Numbered from the stretch's first letter, positions 44,030 to 52,975 are shown. The stretch: 64,000 nt of DNA from GAS368 sp965227745 (GCA_965227745.1 OZ245769.1:4526001-4590000), one strand, 5' to 3'. Notes: generated by a model not told the origin, from the sequence alone. Numbers and translations: made by a program.

Positions 44030-44851
44030 TTACTTCGCCCTCACCACTTCGACCAACACCGGCCGATGGTCCGACGCCACGGCCTCGGGGATCACTTGCG
44101 AGGAGCGCGCGGTCCACGCGCCCTCCGGATAAAGCAGCACATAATCGATGCGCCCCGTGGGCTTGCCGGCGGGAATGGTGAACTCCGGCTTCGCCGCTGA
44201 AGCATCGCGAAAGCCCGCGAAGAGCGCCTTCATCGCCCGCGTCTCGGGGCGCGAGTTGAGATCACCGACCAAAATCGTCGGCCCGGTGTTTTTAGTGAAA
44301 AGCGCGATGAGCTGATTGGCCTGTTCCCAACGCGCGGTGTCGTCCCGCGTCGCGTCGAGATGCGTGCCGACAAAACGAAACGCCTCCATGCCCGGCGGCT
44401 TCACCATCGCGGAGATCGCGATGCGCTGCTCGATGACCTTGGCCGGGGTGGACTGCGGATTGGGCAGCAGGTGCACCTCGAAATTTTCCAACGGCCAGCG
44501 GCTGAGCAGGGCCTGGCCGTACGCGCCACCCTGATAATCGATCGCCTTGCCGTAGGCGAATTTCAGCCCGGTGAGGCGCGCGATCTCCGCCGCTTGGTCG
44601 ACCCCGCCGGTGCGCGTCGTCTTCTGGTCGACCTCCTGCAGCGCGACGAGATCGGCGCCCGCGTCCGTAATGACTTTGGCGATACGCGCGAGGTCGAGCT
44701 TCCCGTCCACGCCCTCCCCGTGGTGGATATTGTACGTGAGCACCTTGAGCGGACGTGCCGCGCCACTCGCCTCTGCCGCGAGACCACGGCCCGGTAACAT
44801 GGAACTAAAGCCGAGCGCGAGCGCGGCGAGAAAGGTGCGACGGTGCATCAT
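44030..44851 (-). CDS. Exported endonuclease/exonuclease/phosphatase family hydrolase
   Basis: 273 aa. N-terminus MMHRRTFLAALALGFSSMLPGRGLAAEA looks like a Tat signal (RR-TFL with a mild hydrophobic stretch). EEP fold motifs: VLTYNIHHGEGVDG (N), LVALQEVDQKTTR (catalytic-metal Glu), VGTHLDATRDD, ILVGDLNSRPETRAM (GDxN) and a terminal SDHRPVLVEV (SDH). These correspond to Mg-dependent phosphodiesterases acting on nucleic acid, lipid head groups or phosphoinositide-like substrates; the gene does not tell which. The following 260 bp upstream hold a TTGAACAGAAGGCAACGAAGG repeat word. Confidence 0.88.
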   Translation of the reverse strand: MMHRRTFLAALALGFSSMLPGRGLAAEASGAARPLKVLTYNIHHGEGVDGKLDLARIAKVITDAGADLVALQEVDQKTTRTGGVDQAAEIARLTGLKFAYGKAIDYQGGAYGQALLSRWPLENFEVHLLPNPQSTPAKVIEQRIAISAMVKPPGMEAFRFVGTHLDATRDDTARWEQANQLIALFTKNTGPTILVGDLNSRPETRAMKALFAGFRDASAAKPEFTIPAGKPTGRIDYVLLYPEGAWTARSSQVIPEAVASDHRPVLVEVVRAK

Positions 44852-45114
44852 GGGTGTTTAATCACTTCTAGAAAAAGTAAGCTCGAACTTCCCAAACCAA
44901 ATTGAACAGAAGGCAACGAAGGAAACGAAGCGCGCTGATTAAATCGAACCATCGGCTTGCGACCCAGCTCCCCCCTCCACCGGATTTTTACCTGCGCAGG
45001 CGGGGGTAACGGAGGCCCGCCAGCCGGACAAACCTCCGTCCCCGGACTATTTGCTACCTCCGTTACCTTCGGTTCAAACCGTCGTTTGTTTGGATTCGGC
45101 TACGCGCGTCGCGC

Positions 45115-46710
45115 TCACTTCTTCACCGGCGTGGCGACCGCTTGCGCGACGGGCTTCGGCTTCGTGATCGGCTCGAAATCATCCGTGCGAAACGGAGTCA
45201 CGGGCAGGCCATCGTTGGAGAAGAGATTGCACACCGGGTTGTCGGCCCACGCGTAGCGCACGGCGATCGGCTTGGGGACGTCGTCGCTCCAGACCTCGAC
45301 CTGATCCTTGCCGACGATCTTGCCCTGCGCCCACTGCCAGACTTTGTCCTCGCCGCACACCGCGAAGCCGCGGGCGTCCCACGTGTCAAAGGCGCGCAGC
45401 GTGCTGCCGAAGCAGTCGAGGGTGACGAGCGCTTTGTTTTCGGTAAACGCCACGCTCTTATATTCCGGGCTGCGATACGGCATCGTCATCCCGTAGTCCT
45501 TCACGAGCGCCCAGCGCACGAGGCGCGCGGCGACGTCGTGCTTGTTGCGCGGATGGATGTCCTTGCCCTCGCCGAGGTCGATGATCACGGCCTGGCCGGT
45601 CTTCGCGAGCTTCTGCGTCTTCGTCTGCGATTCGCGCAGTTCCGCCCACGCGCTCTCGCCGGGCTTTGGCTTCTCGGCCATGTAGTCGGCGAGCTGCACC
45701 CAGTAGAATGAGAGATCGCTCTGCCACTCCTTGCGGAATTGCTCGATGAGGAAGGGGAAGAGGTCGCCGTGCTCGTAGGCGCGACCCGCGTTCGACTCAC
45801 CCTGATACCAGATCACGCCCTTCATACCGTAGGGCAACGTGGGGAAGAGCATCCCGCCGAAAATATTTCCCGGGCGGTCCTTGCCGGTGAGCCAGCCCTG
45901 CGCGGAGACGGGGGCGGAGGGAGGGTTCTTGCCGTCGGCCTTGGCCTTTTCGGTGGCGACTTTCCATTTTTCCATCGCGGCGTCCTGATCGGTCTTCGCT
46001 TTGCCCGAGGCGATGTCAGCCTCGAGCTGCGCTTCCTTCTTCTTGGTATTTTCCATCAGCGTCTTGAACCGACCGTCTTGCTCGATCGCCTCGCGGCGCA
46101 CAAACGCTTCGGCCGAAGCGCCGCCCCACGACGTGTCGATCACGCCCACCGGCACATTCAGCACTTCATGGATATAGCGGCCGTAGAGAAATCCGACCGC
46201 GCTAAACGTCTTCGCCGTGGCCGTGGTCGAGGCGCGCCACTGGCCTTTGAAATCCGTCTTCAGCTCCTGCGAACCAACCTGCGGCACGGAGATGAGGCGG
46301 AGATTCGGGAGATTCGAAGCCGCGGCCTCGAGATCGCCGTTCCAATCCTGCTGGAGCTTGAAGCCCATGTTGGACTGACCGGAGCACATCCACACTTCAC
46401 CGATGAGCACGTCCTGAATTTCTTTCTTCGTCGTGCCCGCGATGGCCATCACCTGCGGCGTGGCGTCGGCCGGTGCGGCCGCGACCTTGACCGTCCACTT
46501 GCCATCGGCGCCCGCCGTGGCGGTTTCCGTTTTGCCGGCAAAGGTGACGGAGACTTTTGTGCCGGGAGTATCCCAGCCCCAGATCGCGTTGGCCTGTTTT
46601 TGCTGCAGGACCATGTGATCGCCGATGATGACGGGCAGCTTGAGCTCGGCGCGCGCGAGCGTGGCGAGCGCGAGACCGAGAGCGAGGGAGAGACCGAATT
46701 TAATTTTCAT
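45115..46710 (-). CDS. Sialate O-acetylesterase family protein (SGNH-type)
   Basis: 531 aa from ATG 46710 with signal peptide (MKIKFGLSLALGLALATLARA). Family signatures: LPVIIGDHMVLQQKQANAIWGWDTPG (N-terminal beta domain), VWMCSGQSNMGFKLQQD (catalytic Ser block), GVIDTSWGGASAEAFVRREA, GVIWYQGESNAGRA, IDLGEGKDIHPRNKHDVAARLVRWAL with the DxxH catalytic pair. It removes O-acetyl groups from acetylated sugars in polysaccharides in the periplasm or outside. A Lys/Glu/Ala-rich inserted segment (about 225-275) is unusual and predicted helical. No polysaccharide cluster is adjacent. Confidence 0.93.
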   Translation of the reverse strand: MKIKFGLSLALGLALATLARAELKLPVIIGDHMVLQQKQANAIWGWDTPGTKVSVTFAGKTETATAGADGKWTVKVAAAPADATPQVMAIAGTTKKEIQDVLIGEVWMCSGQSNMGFKLQQDWNGDLEAAASNLPNLRLISVPQVGSQELKTDFKGQWRASTTATAKTFSAVGFLYGRYIHEVLNVPVGVIDTSWGGASAEAFVRREAIEQDGRFKTLMENTKKKEAQLEADIASGKAKTDQDAAMEKWKVATEKAKADGKNPPSAPVSAQGWLTGKDRPGNIFGGMLFPTLPYGMKGVIWYQGESNAGRAYEHGDLFPFLIEQFRKEWQSDLSFYWVQLADYMAEKPKPGESAWAELRESQTKTQKLAKTGQAVIIDLGEGKDIHPRNKHDVAARLVRWALVKDYGMTMPYRSPEYKSVAFTENKALVTLDCFGSTLRAFDTWDARGFAVCGEDKVWQWAQGKIVGKDQVEVWSDDVPKPIAVRYAWADNPVCNLFSNDGLPVTPFRTDDFEPITKPKPVAQAVATPVKK

Positions 46711-47117
46711 GGGGTGGGGGAAATCGAACTGCGGGAGACGGCAGCGAGCCGTCGCGGTAACAGCAAAACCGTGCGGACGAAGCTCGATTGATTGGTGAAA
46801 CTCGCGCGCGGTGGCAACGACGCGCTGCAAAATTCCACGCAAGAAAAAATGACCGCGAAGGACGCCGCGCGCGGCAAGTATGCGCTTCATGAAACGTTTG
46901 AGCGATTCTCGCTCGCTATTCTTTCCACAATCGCGCTTGATGCACCGCATTGACGCTCCCCGGCGTGAGGATCGGGTGAGTTTCAGCCCACGTCTGACGC
47001 CACTCGAAAACCAAAAACACAAAACGAGCTTCATCCTCGACCACGACTTTTGCGGAAGAATTTTTCTTCCCGCCGGATAAAATTGTTCAGCACATAAACC
47101 CAACCAAAGAGACCACC
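46711..47117. other. Upstream region of the tiny lysine-rich gene
   Basis: 407 bp between the divergent esterase and the 21-codon gene. Frames here are short and lack coding character. The part from 47030 to 47117 is AT-richer and probably contains the promoter of the tiny gene. Confidence 0.45.
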
Positions 47118-47183
47118 ATGGCTAAAAAAACCACGACCAAGAAGCCCGCCGCTAAGAAGCCCGCCGCTAAGAAGAAGAAGTAA
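47118..47183 (+). CDS. 21-residue lysine/alanine-rich (histone-H1-tail-like) protein
   Basis: ATG 47118 to TAA 47181-47183. The product begins MAKKTTTKKPAAKKPAA and ends in four lysines; 11 of 21 residues are Lys, with a repeated KKPAA unit. The sequence resembles the C-terminal tails of bacterial histone H1-like and nucleoid proteins, so nucleic-acid binding is likely. A well-formed terminator 36 bp downstream and a purine-rich AAAGAGACC site before the ATG indicate that it is a discrete gene and not a fragment. It is far below the usual gene-prediction size limit. Confidence 0.72.
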   Translation: MAKKTTTKKPAAKKPAAKKKK

Positions 47184-47218
47184 CGCAAGGTCACGGCGTG
47201 AGTCGTGATCTAGCCACG

Positions 47219-47248
47219 GAGGCCGTCGCAAGACGGCCTCTTTTTTTT
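47219..47248 (+). terminator. Strong Rho-independent terminator after the tiny gene
   Basis: GAGGCCGTC-GCAA-GACGGCCTC (47219-47240), a perfect 9-bp GC-rich stem with a GCAA tetraloop, followed by eight T. Oriented for the 21-codon gene. Confidence 0.93.
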
Positions 47249-47337
47249 GTGCCCGCGTCTCAGCGGCATCGGCAGCACCATGGCGTTCGCGCCGATTTAC
47301 GCGGTGCCGTGAGCTGAGCCGGAGCGGCTGGAAAGAT

Positions 47338-47363
47338 AAAAGGGCCGGACTTTCGTCCGGCCC
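47338..47363 (-). terminator. Rho-independent terminator of the helveticin-J-like gene
   Basis: GGGCCGGAC-TTTC-GTCCGGCCC at 47342-47363; on the minus strand it runs into TTTTATC. The same GGCCGGAC/GTCCGGCC stem with identical loop ends gnd at 50001-50026. Confidence 0.8.
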
Positions 47364-47474
47364 GTCGGCCCGTGGGGCCTGTCGGCGTAGTTAAAGAGTG
47401 GTTACGGCGCCGTCATCGCGCGCACCTCGCGCTGACCCTCGGCTCCGCCCAACTTCGCCCGGCCTCGTGTGGCC

Positions 47475-48455
47475 TCAGAAAATCATGTCCGACACGTAAT
47501 AGATCTTCTGCGTGCTCTGCTTGTTCACGGGGTCGGTCACGATGACGAAGTACACGTTGCCGTTCTTGGTCTGCACGCCCTCGATCTCGTGGGTGCCGAC
47601 ATTGGTGATCTGCACGAGGGATTGGTAGGCCCCGCTGCTGGTGATGAGCGCGATCGACGGGGTCTGGCCTTCGCCGCCGCCGCTCGTGTAAATCTCGCTG
47701 GAGCCGAGCAGGTCCATCCCTTGGAACGAACCATTGGGCCGGACAATGCCGCTGCCGCTTTGGGTGAAGCTGTAGATGCAGGCGTTTTTGGCCCCGGTGC
47801 TGTTCATCTGGACCTGCTCATTAGCGTCGAGCAATTGGTTGAGCTCGACGGTGTCGTACACCGACCACGTGACCGTGCCCTCCTCCGTCTGCACGCGAAA
47901 GGCGGTCTGGGTGCTGTTGCCGCCGGCGTCCACGCGATAGGTCGTGCCCAGGCTGGTGCCGGTCTTATTCGCATAGTTCATGTAGGTGAAGCGATGCAGG
48001 CTCGTGTAGTCGTACGTGGCGCCGGCGGAGTACAGGACCCGCGCCACCTGCAACGACCAGTTCTCGCTTGTGGCGGGATCGGCCTTGGAGCTCACGTACA
48101 GGTAGTTGATCCCATTGTACGTGTACATATCGAGGGTCTGCCCGTGGCCGCAATTGGTCAGGGTCATCTCATCTTGGTAGGTGGCATTGTTGCCACTGAT
48201 CAAGCAGCGCGACAGATAGACCGTGCCGCCGCTGCGCTGCGTGACGTACACGTAGGAAGAGGCGATGTACGACTTCTGAATCGCGAGATTGTGGTTCAGC
48301 GACTTGATATTGTACGCGAGCGTGGCCGACGCATTGACGGTCTTGCCCGGCGTGGCCGCCGACGCGAGCGTCGAGAGACCGAGCACGAGCGCGGTGGAAA
48401 CAAGCGCGGCAATCTTGGCGAACAGGCCGGGGCGGCCGAGGGTTTCGGTATTCAT
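47475..48455 (-). CDS. Exported helveticin J family (class III bacteriocin-like) protein
   Basis: 326 aa with signal peptide (FAKIAALVSTALVLGLSTLASA, cleaved near 34). The mature part matches the order and wording of the helveticin J family: NLAIQKSYIASSYVYVTQRSGGTVYLSRCLISGNNATYQDEMTLTNCGHGQTLDMYTYNG, WSLQVARVLYSAGATYDYTSLHRFTYMNYANKTG, YRVDAGGNSTQTAFRVQTEEGTVTWSVYDTVELNQLLD. In lactobacilli helveticin J is a large heat-labile bacteriocin; homologues elsewhere have no proven activity. There is no immunity gene beside it. The fold is probably a beta-propeller-like repeat. The family assignment is from pattern memory. Confidence 0.72.
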   Translation of the reverse strand: MNTETLGRPGLFAKIAALVSTALVLGLSTLASAATPGKTVNASATLAYNIKSLNHNLAIQKSYIASSYVYVTQRSGGTVYLSRCLISGNNATYQDEMTLTNCGHGQTLDMYTYNGINYLYVSSKADPATSENWSLQVARVLYSAGATYDYTSLHRFTYMNYANKTGTSLGTTYRVDAGGNSTQTAFRVQTEEGTVTWSVYDTVELNQLLDANEQVQMNSTGAKNACIYSFTQSGSGIVRPNGSFQGMDLLGSSEIYTSGGGEGQTPSIALITSSGAYQSLVQITNVGTHEIEGVQTKNGNVYFVIVTDPVNKQSTQKIYYVSDMIF

Positions 48456-48779
48456 GGGAGCGAAGCAATCTACTCTAGGGGTGGGGGTTGATGCCTCGGA
48501 AAGTGACGGGCGCTGCGACGCCCACGCACCTTCCGCGAACGAGGGAGGGATATTGCCGCAGCCACTATAAATGCAATCGTATTGCGACTGGAATAATTAG
48601 CGGCATAAATAGTACAAGTGACCTATAGGCGTAGCTACTGAGATCAATGGCACGCCGCTCCTGAAATTTTGAAATGCAGGACCAGCCGAGGACAGTGGAG
48701 TAAATGGATATTAGTGTGGATACACTCTCGGCGTCGATTTAAGAATCCTTCCCAGCGAGCGCTCCAACTTCTCCCTTCG
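48456..48779. other. Divergent upstream region with AT-rich centre
   Basis: 324 bp between the helveticin-like gene and the transglutaminase-like gene. About 48565-48640 is AT-rich (AATAATTAGCGGCATAAATA) and probably holds promoters for one or both. A GCCGCAGCCACT word at 48554-48565 matches the tail of the palindromic element near 59160. No gene. Confidence 0.5.
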
Positions 48780-49967
48780 ATGATCTCCACCCTTCGCTGG
48801 TTGGCTTGTCTCCTTTGGCTTGTCTACACGGTCGGTTACGCCGCCGCGCCTATCACCTGGTCCGTCGACGTTGCGATGGATAACCAGATTTTCCCGTCGC
48901 TCGCCTATTCGATGGCGAACTTGCGGGGTGATGATATGGTGGTGGGGAAAAGGAAGGTTCGGCGCTTGCCACAAGAATTTGCTTCCGTCGAAAACCTCGC
49001 GAAACGACCTTTTGTAGTGAAGTTCAGCCAGCTAGCTCCAACTTCGAAAGCGTCAATCCGTGTCAAGTGTGATGGGGTTATGGAGCCGACATCGATTACC
49101 GTAGATCTCAGTAAGAACCAGATTGTTTACGTGCCTGTCGCTTTCAATCACGACACCTTGGTAAAAAACCGGCAGTCGAAACCTGCGAACGTCGAGTTCG
49201 TGGTCAGCATCAACGGAGCGCCTGGGCAAAAGGTAATCAAGACTGTCACTGTGCGACCGATCAATGACTGCCCGTACTATTTTCTAACGTCAAAGGCGAC
49301 CGGTCGTGGCATAGATCTCAGTTGGATGTTCACGGCGTACGTTAACGAGGATCATCCGCTCATTGATGAGATTCTCAGGAATGCCTTAAACAGCGGGATT
49401 GTTAAATCTTTCGATGGTTACCAAAGCAAAAACATCGACCAAGTTCGTGACCAAGTCAGGGCGGTTTGGACGGCCCTCTCGATGATGGGCATTCGCTACT
49501 CAAGCATTACGGCTTCGGCGAATCGCTCGGATATCGCGTTCAGTCAGCATGTGCGCCTGGTTGGTGAATCTTCTACATCGAATCAAGCCAACTGCGTCGA
49601 TGGGTCTGTTTTGATCGCGTCGGTCTTGGAGAAGATTGGCATCGAGACGGATCTCGTGAAAGTGCCGGGGCACATGTATGTTCGCTTTTGGCTTGATCCA
49701 TGGAAGGGCGAGAAGAGGCGCTACTGCTGCCTCGAAACCACTGTACTCGGCGAAGGATTTCCGCCTGCGAAATCCCCGAAAAAACAGATGATCGAAGCCG
49801 CTGATAAGTCGTATGTCCACGCTTGGACCCACGCTAATACCGAGTTCGATAAAGTGCGTGATAAATTCACCGGCGACAGCTCTGATTATAAACTTATCAA
49901 CGTCGGTGAGGGTCGGAAGCGCGGGATCATTCCAATCCCGAATCTCGCGTTGGCTAAGGTCAATTGA
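48780..49967 (+). CDS. Exported protein with transglutaminase-like Cys/His core
   Basis: 395 aa from ATG 48780. Signal peptide MISTLRWLACLLWLVYTVGYAAA. After an Ig-like beta region (about 25-180) comes a papain/transglutaminase-like core: SNQANCVDGSVLIASVLEKIGIETDLVKVPGHMYVRFWLDP, giving candidate catalytic Cys, His (GHMYV) and a following acidic residue. The NCVDGSVL...GHxYVxF pattern recurs in exported proteins of several phyla with no assigned reaction. GC content is clearly lower than neighbours, so it may be acquired. A longer upstream frame to 48669 is not supported by composition. Confidence 0.75.
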   Translation: MISTLRWLACLLWLVYTVGYAAAPITWSVDVAMDNQIFPSLAYSMANLRGDDMVVGKRKVRRLPQEFASVENLAKRPFVVKFSQLAPTSKASIRVKCDGVMEPTSITVDLSKNQIVYVPVAFNHDTLVKNRQSKPANVEFVVSINGAPGQKVIKTVTVRPINDCPYYFLTSKATGRGIDLSWMFTAYVNEDHPLIDEILRNALNSGIVKSFDGYQSKNIDQVRDQVRAVWTALSMMGIRYSSITASANRSDIAFSQHVRLVGESSTSNQANCVDGSVLIASVLEKIGIETDLVKVPGHMYVRFWLDPWKGEKRRYCCLETTVLGEGFPPAKSPKKQMIEAADKSYVHAWTHANTEFDKVRDKFTGDSSDYKLINVGEGRKRGIIPIPNLALAKVN

Positions 49968-49994
49968 GTTAGCGCGAGCGCACTTGTGTGTGCC

Positions 49995-50026
49995 AAAGAA
50001 AAAGGCCGGACTTTCGTCCGGCCTTT
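49995..50026 (-). terminator. Rho-independent terminator of gnd
   Basis: AAAGGCCGGAC-TTTC-GTCCGGCCTTT (50001-50026); on the minus strand followed by TTTTTCTTT. It may weakly act for the plus-strand gene ending at 49967 as well. Confidence 0.82.
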
Positions 50027-50121
50027 GAAACTTGGTTTGTTTTAGCGTATCCAAAATTCGGTTACGCCATCGCGATCTCGCCCGCGCCCACGTTTGCGGG
50101 GCGGGCGACCGACGCGGCCGC

Positions 50122-51624
50122 TTACATCTCCAACTGCGGGCGGCCCTTCTCGGGCCAGTCGATGTGGAAGAACTTGCCGCGGGGCTTGTCGGTGCGCTCG
50201 TAGGTGTGAGCGCCGAAGAAGTCGCGCTGGCCCTGGAGCAGGTTGGCCGGGAGGCGGGCCGAGCGGTAGCTGTCGTAGTAGGCGAGGGCCGAGCTGAACG
50301 TCGGCGCCGGCACGCCGCACTCGGCGGCGAGGGCGACGACCTTGCGCCAGTTTTCCTGGGCCTTCTTGACCGTCTTGTTGAAATACGGATCGAGGAGGAG
50401 ATTGGCGAGGTTCGGGTCGCGGGTGTAGGCCTCGGTGATCTTCTGGAGGAAGACCGCGCGGATGATGCAGCCACCGCGCCAGATCTGCGCGATCTCGCCG
50501 AAGTTGAGCTTCCACTTATATTCCTTCTGCGCCTCACGCATGAGCTGGAAGCCCTGGGCGTAGGAGCAGATCTTGGAGCAGTAGAGGGCGTCGTGGATGG
50601 CGGCGATGAGCGCCTTCTTGGAGCCCTTGTACTTCTTGGAGGGGCCCTTGAGGATCTTGGAGGCGGCCACGCGCTCTTCCTTCACGGCGCTGATGCAGCG
50701 GGCGAAGACGGACTCGGCGATCGTCGGGGCCGGCACGCCCATGTCGAGCGCATTGACGGAGGTCCACTTGCCCGTGCCCTTTTGGCCAGCGGTATCGAGG
50801 ACGATGTCGACGAAGGGCTTCTTCGTGACGGGATCCTTCTGCTTGAGAATGTCGGCCGTGATCTCGATGAGGAAGGAGCCGAGCATGCCGGAATTCCAAT
50901 CGGTGAAGACCGCGCCCATTTCCGGAGCCTTCATCTTGAGGAGACCCTGCATCAGCGCGTAGGCCTCACAGATCATCTGCATGTCGCCATACTCGATGCC
51001 GTTGTGGACCATCTTCACGTAGTGGCCCGCGCCATTTTCGCCGATGTAGGTGGCGCAAGGCACGCCGCCCACGATGGGCTTGCCGGGGGCCGCGCCGGTG
51101 AGCGGCACGCCGGTCTTGGCGTCGACCTTGGCGGCGACGGCATTCCAAATTTGCTCGAGCTCCTTGTACGCGGCGGGATCGCCACCGGGCATGAGGGCCG
51201 GGCCGAAGCGCGCGCCTTCTTCACCGCCGGAGACGCCGGAGCCGATGAAGCGGAGACCCTTTTCCTTCAGCGCTTTTTCGCGGCGGATGGTGTCGGTCCA
51301 GAGGGCGTTGCCGCCGTCGATGATGATGTCATTGGCCTCGAGCAGCGGCACGAGGCTGTCGATCACGGCGTCGGTGGCCTTGCCGGCTTGGACGAGGATG
51401 ATCATCTTGCGCGGCTTCGCGAGCGAGGCCACAAACTCCTGCAACGTCTTCGCGCCGACGAGGCCGCCCGGGGTGTTGGGATTTTCGGCGACGAACTTGT
51501 CGGTTTTTTCAACCGTGCGGTTGTAGACCGAGATCTTAAAGCCGTGGTCGGCGATGTTGAGCGCGAGGTTTTGACCCATCACCGCGAGGCCGATGAGTCC
51601 GATGTCAGAGTGAGTTTTGGCCAT
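50122..51624 (-). CDS. gnd: 6-phosphogluconate dehydrogenase (decarboxylating)
   Basis: Oxidative pentose-phosphate enzyme: 6-phosphogluconate plus NADP+ to ribulose-5-phosphate, CO2 and NADPH. 500 aa from ATG 51624. N-terminal Rossmann region IGLIGLAVMGQNLALNIADHGFKISVYNRT with NADP-type Asn-Arg-Thr; IIDGGNALWTDTIRR; SGVSGGEEGARFGPALMPGG (substrate); VKMVHNGIEYGDMQMICEAY with catalytic Lys; and the C-terminal family-specific ...FFGAHTYERTDKPRGKFFHIDW. Slightly longer than the 468-482 usual, with short inserts (KKYKGSKKALIAAIHD). ATG 51690 would add 22 unrelated residues. Confidence 0.97.
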   Translation of the reverse strand: MAKTHSDIGLIGLAVMGQNLALNIADHGFKISVYNRTVEKTDKFVAENPNTPGGLVGAKTLQEFVASLAKPRKMIILVQAGKATDAVIDSLVPLLEANDIIIDGGNALWTDTIRREKALKEKGLRFIGSGVSGGEEGARFGPALMPGGDPAAYKELEQIWNAVAAKVDAKTGVPLTGAAPGKPIVGGVPCATYIGENGAGHYVKMVHNGIEYGDMQMICEAYALMQGLLKMKAPEMGAVFTDWNSGMLGSFLIEITADILKQKDPVTKKPFVDIVLDTAGQKGTGKWTSVNALDMGVPAPTIAESVFARCISAVKEERVAASKILKGPSKKYKGSKKALIAAIHDALYCSKICSYAQGFQLMREAQKEYKWKLNFGEIAQIWRGGCIIRAVFLQKITEAYTRDPNLANLLLDPYFNKTVKKAQENWRKVVALAAECGVPAPTFSSALAYYDSYRSARLPANLLQGQRDFFGAHTYERTDKPRGKFFHIDWPEKGRPQLEM

Positions 51625-51730
51625 AAAGGGGAAAAGGGTTGTAGGCGCATCGCCCCCGGAAAACCACCCTGATTTTTGCCGAACCGTCATAAATATGCGG
51701 TTTGGCGCAAGGAAGCGACCGGCGCGCCGT

Positions 51731-51816
51731 TGGTTGTGGGCGGGGTGCCCTCACCCCGCGAGGTTGAGGATGCGTACGCCATAGCCCGCGGGGTGAGGGC
51801 ACCCCGCCCACAACCA
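51731..51816. repeat. Long-armed inverted repeat with GTGGGCGGGGTGCCCTCACC arms
   Basis: Left arm 51731-51759 (TGGTTGTGGGCGGGGTGCCCTC...) and right arm 51788-51816 are perfect or near-perfect complements over about 29 bp, with a 28-bp centre. It lies between gnd and the small membrane protein gene. Same general class as the other intergenic palindromes. Confidence 0.8.
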
Positions 51817-51851
51817 GACTTCAGAAAAAAACCTTCTACGCAGCCGCCATC

Positions 51852-52184
51852 TCAGTTCTTCGTCTTCGCCATCTGCGCCGTTGCCGGGGCATTGACCGGA
51901 GCCTTGGCCGGCACGCCCTTGGTCGGGAAAAAGCCGCTCATCCAGCCGATCACCGGCGTCGCCCACGAAGGCTCATTGCGCTCGTAGATCCAGTTAAACC
52001 CGATCATGGCAGCCACAAAGCCACCGACCACGGTCAGCACTACCTTGTTCATCTTGGCCACTTTACGCAAAAAGATGATCATCCCGACAAAGACCACGAT
52101 CGCAAAGACCAGCTTCAGCCAAAACTCGCCCGGGATTTCCCGCAGGCGGTCCAGAGTCGTGGTAGCGGCAGCAAGGAGCAACAT
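51852..52184 (-). CDS. Small two-helix membrane protein
   Basis: 110 aa from ATG 52184. Two hydrophobic helices (about 22-38, LKLVFAIVVFVGMIIFL, and about 47-66, VVLTVVGGFVAAMIGFNWI), then NEPSWATPVIGWMSGFFPTKG and a short Ala/Pro/Lys tail. No family was recognised. It lies downstream of moaE on the same strand, but 335 bp away. Confidence 0.65.
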   Translation of the reverse strand: MLLLAAATTTLDRLREIPGEFWLKLVFAIVVFVGMIIFLRKVAKMNKVVLTVVGGFVAAMIGFNWIYERNEPSWATPVIGWMSGFFPTKGVPAKAPVNAPATAQMAKTKN

Positions 52185-52519
52185 GGCGACTGGCACCGTG
52201 CGCCCCCCTTTCGCCACTACGAGGCGAAACCGGGATGCCGCCCCTTTTGACGCCTTTTTGAAACCTGGGAGCGCGGGCCGCTGGCCCGCACTTACCCCCT
52301 CTCGACCTCTCGTGAGCTGCTGCCAAGCAGCCCCCGCTCCCAAGAAAAAGCCATCGTCTCCGCCCGACCTCTCTTCTTCCTCCCTCCCTCGCCATTTCAG
52401 CTTCAAACCCCACGCCCACCCCCGACTCTTCGTTACCTTCGTTTTCTTCTGTTCAAAACAAAGCCAAACCATCCGTCCGACTTCGTCCGTCCGCGGTTCA
52501 GGTTTTAAACGTCTCCGCC
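52185..52519. other. Intergenic region with pyrimidine-rich repeat text
   Basis: 335 bp without a supported gene. 52420-52460 contains TTCGTTACCTTCGTTTTC and TTCTGTTCAAA, the minus-strand form of the TTGAACAGAAGNAAACGAAGG word seen at 30750, 33645, 38105 and 44902. It may carry the moa operon terminator, but none is obvious. Confidence 0.5.
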
Positions 52520-52975
52520 TCACGGCCCTTTTACCTTCGCACCCTCCGCAAACTCCCCGCGCGTCGCGCAATTGATCCACGTCGTCGCTCCGCTCGCGTA
52601 GTGCTCCTTCTTCCAGATCGGCACGCGCGCCTTGGTCTCATCGATGATGTACCGGCACGCGTCAAACGCCGCCCCGCGATGCTCCGCCGTCACCGCCACC
52701 CACACCGCGAGCTCGCCGAGTGGCAGATGCCCCACGCGATGCACGCATGCCGCGCCCAGCACGGAAAATTTCTCCCGTGCCTCGGCGAGGATCTTCGCAC
52801 CCTCCTTTTCCGCGAGCGCGCCATACGCCTCGTATTCGAGCGACAGCACCGGCTGCCCCTCATTACGATTCCGCACCCACCCCTCAAACGTCACACACGC
52901 CCCCGCCCGCTCATCGGCGAGCGCGCGACTCAACGCAACGGGATCAAGCGACTCGGCGGTGATGCGAAAACTCAT
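52520..52975 (-). CDS. moaE: Molybdopterin synthase catalytic (large) subunit MoaE
   Basis: 151 aa. Forms molybdopterin synthase with MoaD, inserting two sulfurs into cyclic pyranopterin monophosphate. Family signs are GACVTFEGWVRNRNEGQPVLSLEYEAY, VHRVGHLPLGELAVWVAVTAEHRGAAFDACRYIIDETKARVPIWKKEHYASG (with the conserved Lys residues of KEHYASG). It is the last gene of the moeA-moaC-moaD-moaE order on the minus strand, 48 bp after moaD. Confidence 0.95.
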   Translation of the reverse strand: MSFRITAESLDPVALSRALADERAGACVTFEGWVRNRNEGQPVLSLEYEAYGALAEKEGAKILAEAREKFSVLGAACVHRVGHLPLGELAVWVAVTAEHRGAAFDACRYIIDETKARVPIWKKEHYASGATTWINCATRGEFAEGAKVKGP

